Assembly: GCA_002708905.1 (NCBI GenBank)
Contig: PAPM01000039.1
Span: forward strand, 310,001 to 374,000
Direction of reading: 5' to 3'
Length of the DNA stretch: 64,000 nucleotides
Origin: Pseudomonadales bacterium
GTDB taxonomy: Bacteria > Pseudomonadota > Gammaproteobacteria > Pseudomonadales > Ketobacteraceae
This document shows, in pieces, positions 62,595 through 64,000 of this stretch. The position numbers and the translations under genes were made by a program. The number at the start of each line of letters is the position of its first letter. Position 1 is the stretch's first letter. Under the pieces are notes generated by a model, which saw only the letters and a list, made by a program, of their open reading frames with translations, was not told where the DNA came from and made no database searches.

Positions 62595-63166
62595 CCGTCT
62601 ACGCCATCCGTACCGATTATTACCGCTTCCAGCAGCTGGATCTGCAGCTCACCGATCTGTTCCCGTTTGTCCCGGAAGACATCGACTTTGATGACGTGGT
62701 GCAGTTCAGCCAACGCAATGCCTCCCTCAAAGCCTGGTGGCAGGCACCGGACACCCGCTTCATTCCCATCGAAGACAAACCCGAAGGCGAAATCCCGGAC
62801 CTCAGCTTGTGGTTGTACGCCACCCTGGTACTGTCACCCAAAGCGCATCGCCTGTTGGGGGATCTGTTACAGCCCCATGGCGAGTTCCTGCCGGTCATGG
62901 TTGCGGGGGAAACCTACCAGATCTTCAACTGCCTCACGTTTGCTGAAGAGGATACCCAAGCCTGCCGACAGGAGCAGATCGAGGGTATCGAATTGGGTTT
63001 GAATGAACTGGTGTTTCGTGACAGCGCAGAACAACTGGTGATCTTCAAATCCCGATTGCAGAATGCGGCATCACTGTTTTGCACCGAGCGCCTGAAGCAG
63101 GTCGTTGAGACCTATGAATTGAGCGGTGTGGTGTTCGACACCAACCTGATCGAGGTATTTGACTAG
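62591..63166 (+). CDS. Imm11-like immunity protein
   Basis: 191 aa, no signal peptide. Typical Imm11/DUF1629-like order: N-terminal short strand-rich part with acidic patch, then a helix and LLGDLLQPHGEFLPVMVAGETYQIFNCLTF, and near the end LVIFKSRLQNAASLFCTERLKQVVETYELSGVVF. Imm11 members commonly follow AHH or similar toxins and neutralise them. Overlaps the AHH gene by 4 bp (ATGA), so expression is coupled. The immunity role is from family and context. Confidence 0.75.
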   Translation: MTVYAIRTDYYRFQQLDLQLTDLFPFVPEDIDFDDVVQFSQRNASLKAWWQAPDTRFIPIEDKPEGEIPDLSLWLYATLVLSPKAHRLLGDLLQPHGEFLPVMVAGETYQIFNCLTFAEEDTQACRQEQIEGIELGLNELVFRDSAEQLVIFKSRLQNAASLFCTERLKQVVETYELSGVVFDTNLIEVFD

Positions 63167-63174
63167 CCATTAAA

Positions 63175-63204
63175 AAGCCCTGCCTCCACAAGGAAGCAGG
63201 GCTT
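63175..63204. terminator. Shared hairpin terminator between convergent genes
   Basis: Stem AAGCCCTGC with GCAGGGCTT around a loop of about 12, preceded by A run (T run on the minus strand). It can serve the minus-strand gene at 63232 and, more weakly, the Imm11 gene. Confidence 0.75.
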
Positions 63205-63231
63205 GTTCGAACGATTCTGCTTTCGGGGCTA

Positions 63232-63567
63232 TTACTGACCCGTACGCTCAGCCACGGACAGGTGCTTCTCAGAGCAACCCAGGCAGCGCAGGAAAGTGCT
63301 CTTGAAGGGGGTCACCACCAGGGTGTTGCCCGCCTCACCGACATTGCCACCCAACGCAGAGAATGGCAGGGAGACCACAAACAGGCCGGTACCGATAACG
63401 GTGGCCACCAGGGTCAGGGGTCGAACCAACAGAACATCACCGGTCATTTCCAGACCGCTGGGGCGATCCGTCACCGTTTGCGCCTGGGATACCGCCGGGG
63501 CCGCCGCAAACAGTGCCATGGACAGGGCCACCATAACGGATCTAAAAGTGCTCTTCAGGCTGCGCAT
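63232..63567 (-). CDS. Small exported protein of unknown function
   Basis: 111 aa with a Sec signal peptide (VMVALSMALFAAAPAVSQAQ, about residues 11-30), then one hydrophobic segment LLVRPLTLVATVIGTGLFVVSLPFSALGG and a Cys pair LRCLGC. It looks like the small inner-membrane or periplasmic proteins often next to mutM in Pseudomonas-like genomes. I cannot assign a family. The terminator at 63175 is downstream. Confidence 0.65.
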   Translation of the reverse strand: MRSLKSTFRSVMVALSMALFAAAPAVSQAQTVTDRPSGLEMTGDVLLVRPLTLVATVIGTGLFVVSLPFSALGGNVGEAGNTLVVTPFKSTFLRCLGCSEKHLSVAERTGQ

Positions 63568-63736
63568 AATCTTTCCTCTTTATAATTTTCTCGAAGGTAG
63601 CCACCTAAGTGCTTTATTCTAGTGTATTCCCTAAATTGGAATCGATCCACTTTTGGCGCCCACAGAGCCACCTTTTTTCCAGTGGATTTTGTACTGGATC
63701 AACTTTTTGCGGTCATTCTGCCACCGCAGGCATCTT

Positions 63737-64000
63737 TTAAGTCTGGCACAGTTTGCAGAAAACGGTAGAGCGCTGGCCCAATCGAATTTCCGTCAGGGGA
63801 GTTTTGCAGGTCAGGCAGGGCTGGCCTGCACGGCCATAAACCCGCAGGGTCTGCTTGAAGTAACCGGGCTTACCGTCACCCCCAACGAAATCCCGCAGGG
63901 TGGTACCCCCCGTCTCGATGGAGGCCGCCAGTACGGTTTTGATGGCTTCCACCAGCTTCTCATAGCGCGCCTTGCTGACCCGTCCGGCGGCCCGCTTGGG
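63737..64000 (-). CDS. mutM: Formamidopyrimidine-DNA glycosylase, C-terminal third
   Basis: The 87 visible residues run off the right edge. They show [42 protein letters not shown] and the C4 zinc finger CLTC ... FCKLC at the end, the DNA-binding part of MutM/Fpg. The full protein removes oxidised purines (8-oxoG) from DNA by glycosylase/AP-lyase chemistry. The catalytic N-terminal Pro lies outside the window. Confidence 0.96.
   Translation of the reverse strand, partial: PKRAAGRVSKARYEKLVEAIKTVLAASIETGGTTLRDFVGGDGKPGYFKQTLRVYGRAGQPCLTCKTPLTEIRLGQRSTVFCKLCQT

Overview
The window is chromosomal DNA of a gammaproteobacterium, most likely a marine, lipid- or hydrocarbon-using relative of Alcanivorax/Ketobacter. 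This is inferred from gene content, not from a search. The markers are two WS/DGAT (wax ester/triacylglycerol synthase) genes, a cytochrome P450, several acyl-CoA enzymes, a GMC alcohol-oxidase-like pair, and a housekeeping block coaD - yfhL - ggt ... mutM of the kind seen in Pseudomonas-like genomes. No rRNA, tRNA, CRISPR array, insertion sequence, integrase or phage gene was seen.

Layout. 0-6.5 kb: a two-gene minus-strand module, a 199-aa protein of unknown family followed by a giant protein (1982 codons visible, running off the left edge) with a degenerate lipase-like segment. 7.0-8.6 kb: an esterase lipoprotein and a YopT/C58-type cysteine-protease-like protein in one minus-strand unit. 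8.9-11.7 kb: an amidohydrolase broken by a one-base frameshift faces a cytochrome P450, with a nested inverted-repeat element between them. 11.9-21 kb: M32 carboxypeptidase, a REC-PAS-GGDEF-EAL protein, a short flavodoxin, a YjbR-like protein, an RND/MMPL-type exporter and a cNMP-like/HDOD protein. 21-26.6 kb: an alpha/beta hydrolase, the first WS/DGAT, a VOC protein, an ABM monooxygenase, a hotdog thioesterase and a coiled-coil lipoprotein.

26.7-32.6 kb: a four-gene catabolic operon (Rieske oxygenase, ThDP enzyme, acyl-CoA dehydrogenase, acyl-CoA synthetase), read leftwards from a promoter region bearing two TGT-N4-ACA dyads. 32.8-35 kb: the second WS/DGAT and a cold-shock protein gene with a long leader and a clear terminator. 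35.1-37 kb: a divergent alpha/beta hydrolase - TetR pair with two near-identical 19-bp operators between them. 37.2-42.8 kb: bestrophin-like channel, coniferyl-aldehyde-dehydrogenase-like ALDH, EEP nuclease-like protein, PLD-VTT fusion, and a small tail resembling the 3' end of the ALDH gene.

42.9-46.6 kb: a TetR - HlyD - ABC ATPase - ABC permease efflux operon with a palindromic operator just upstream of tetR. 46.8-49 kb: a Tat-exported small subunit plus a GMC oxidoreductase. 49-54.6 kb: an LpxL-like acyltransferase, a Nudix hydrolase, a membrane GGDEF-EAL protein, coaD and yfhL. 54.6-60.6 kb: ggt and a two-gene RND efflux system. 60.7-63.2 kb: a zinc-ribbon/TM2/type-IV-pilin fusion followed by an AHH nuclease and Imm11-like protein pair. 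The window ends in a small exported protein and the 3' third of mutM.

How the genes work together. Most of the content fits neutral-lipid storage (two WS/DGAT), hydroxylation and oxidation of hydrophobic substrates (P450, Rieske oxygenase, ALDH, GMC enzyme), CoA-dependent breakdown, efflux, and c-di-GMP or HDOD signalling. The least ordinary items are the giant-protein module, the YopT-like protein, the TM2-pilin fusion beside the AHH/Imm11 pair, and the paired operator architectures.
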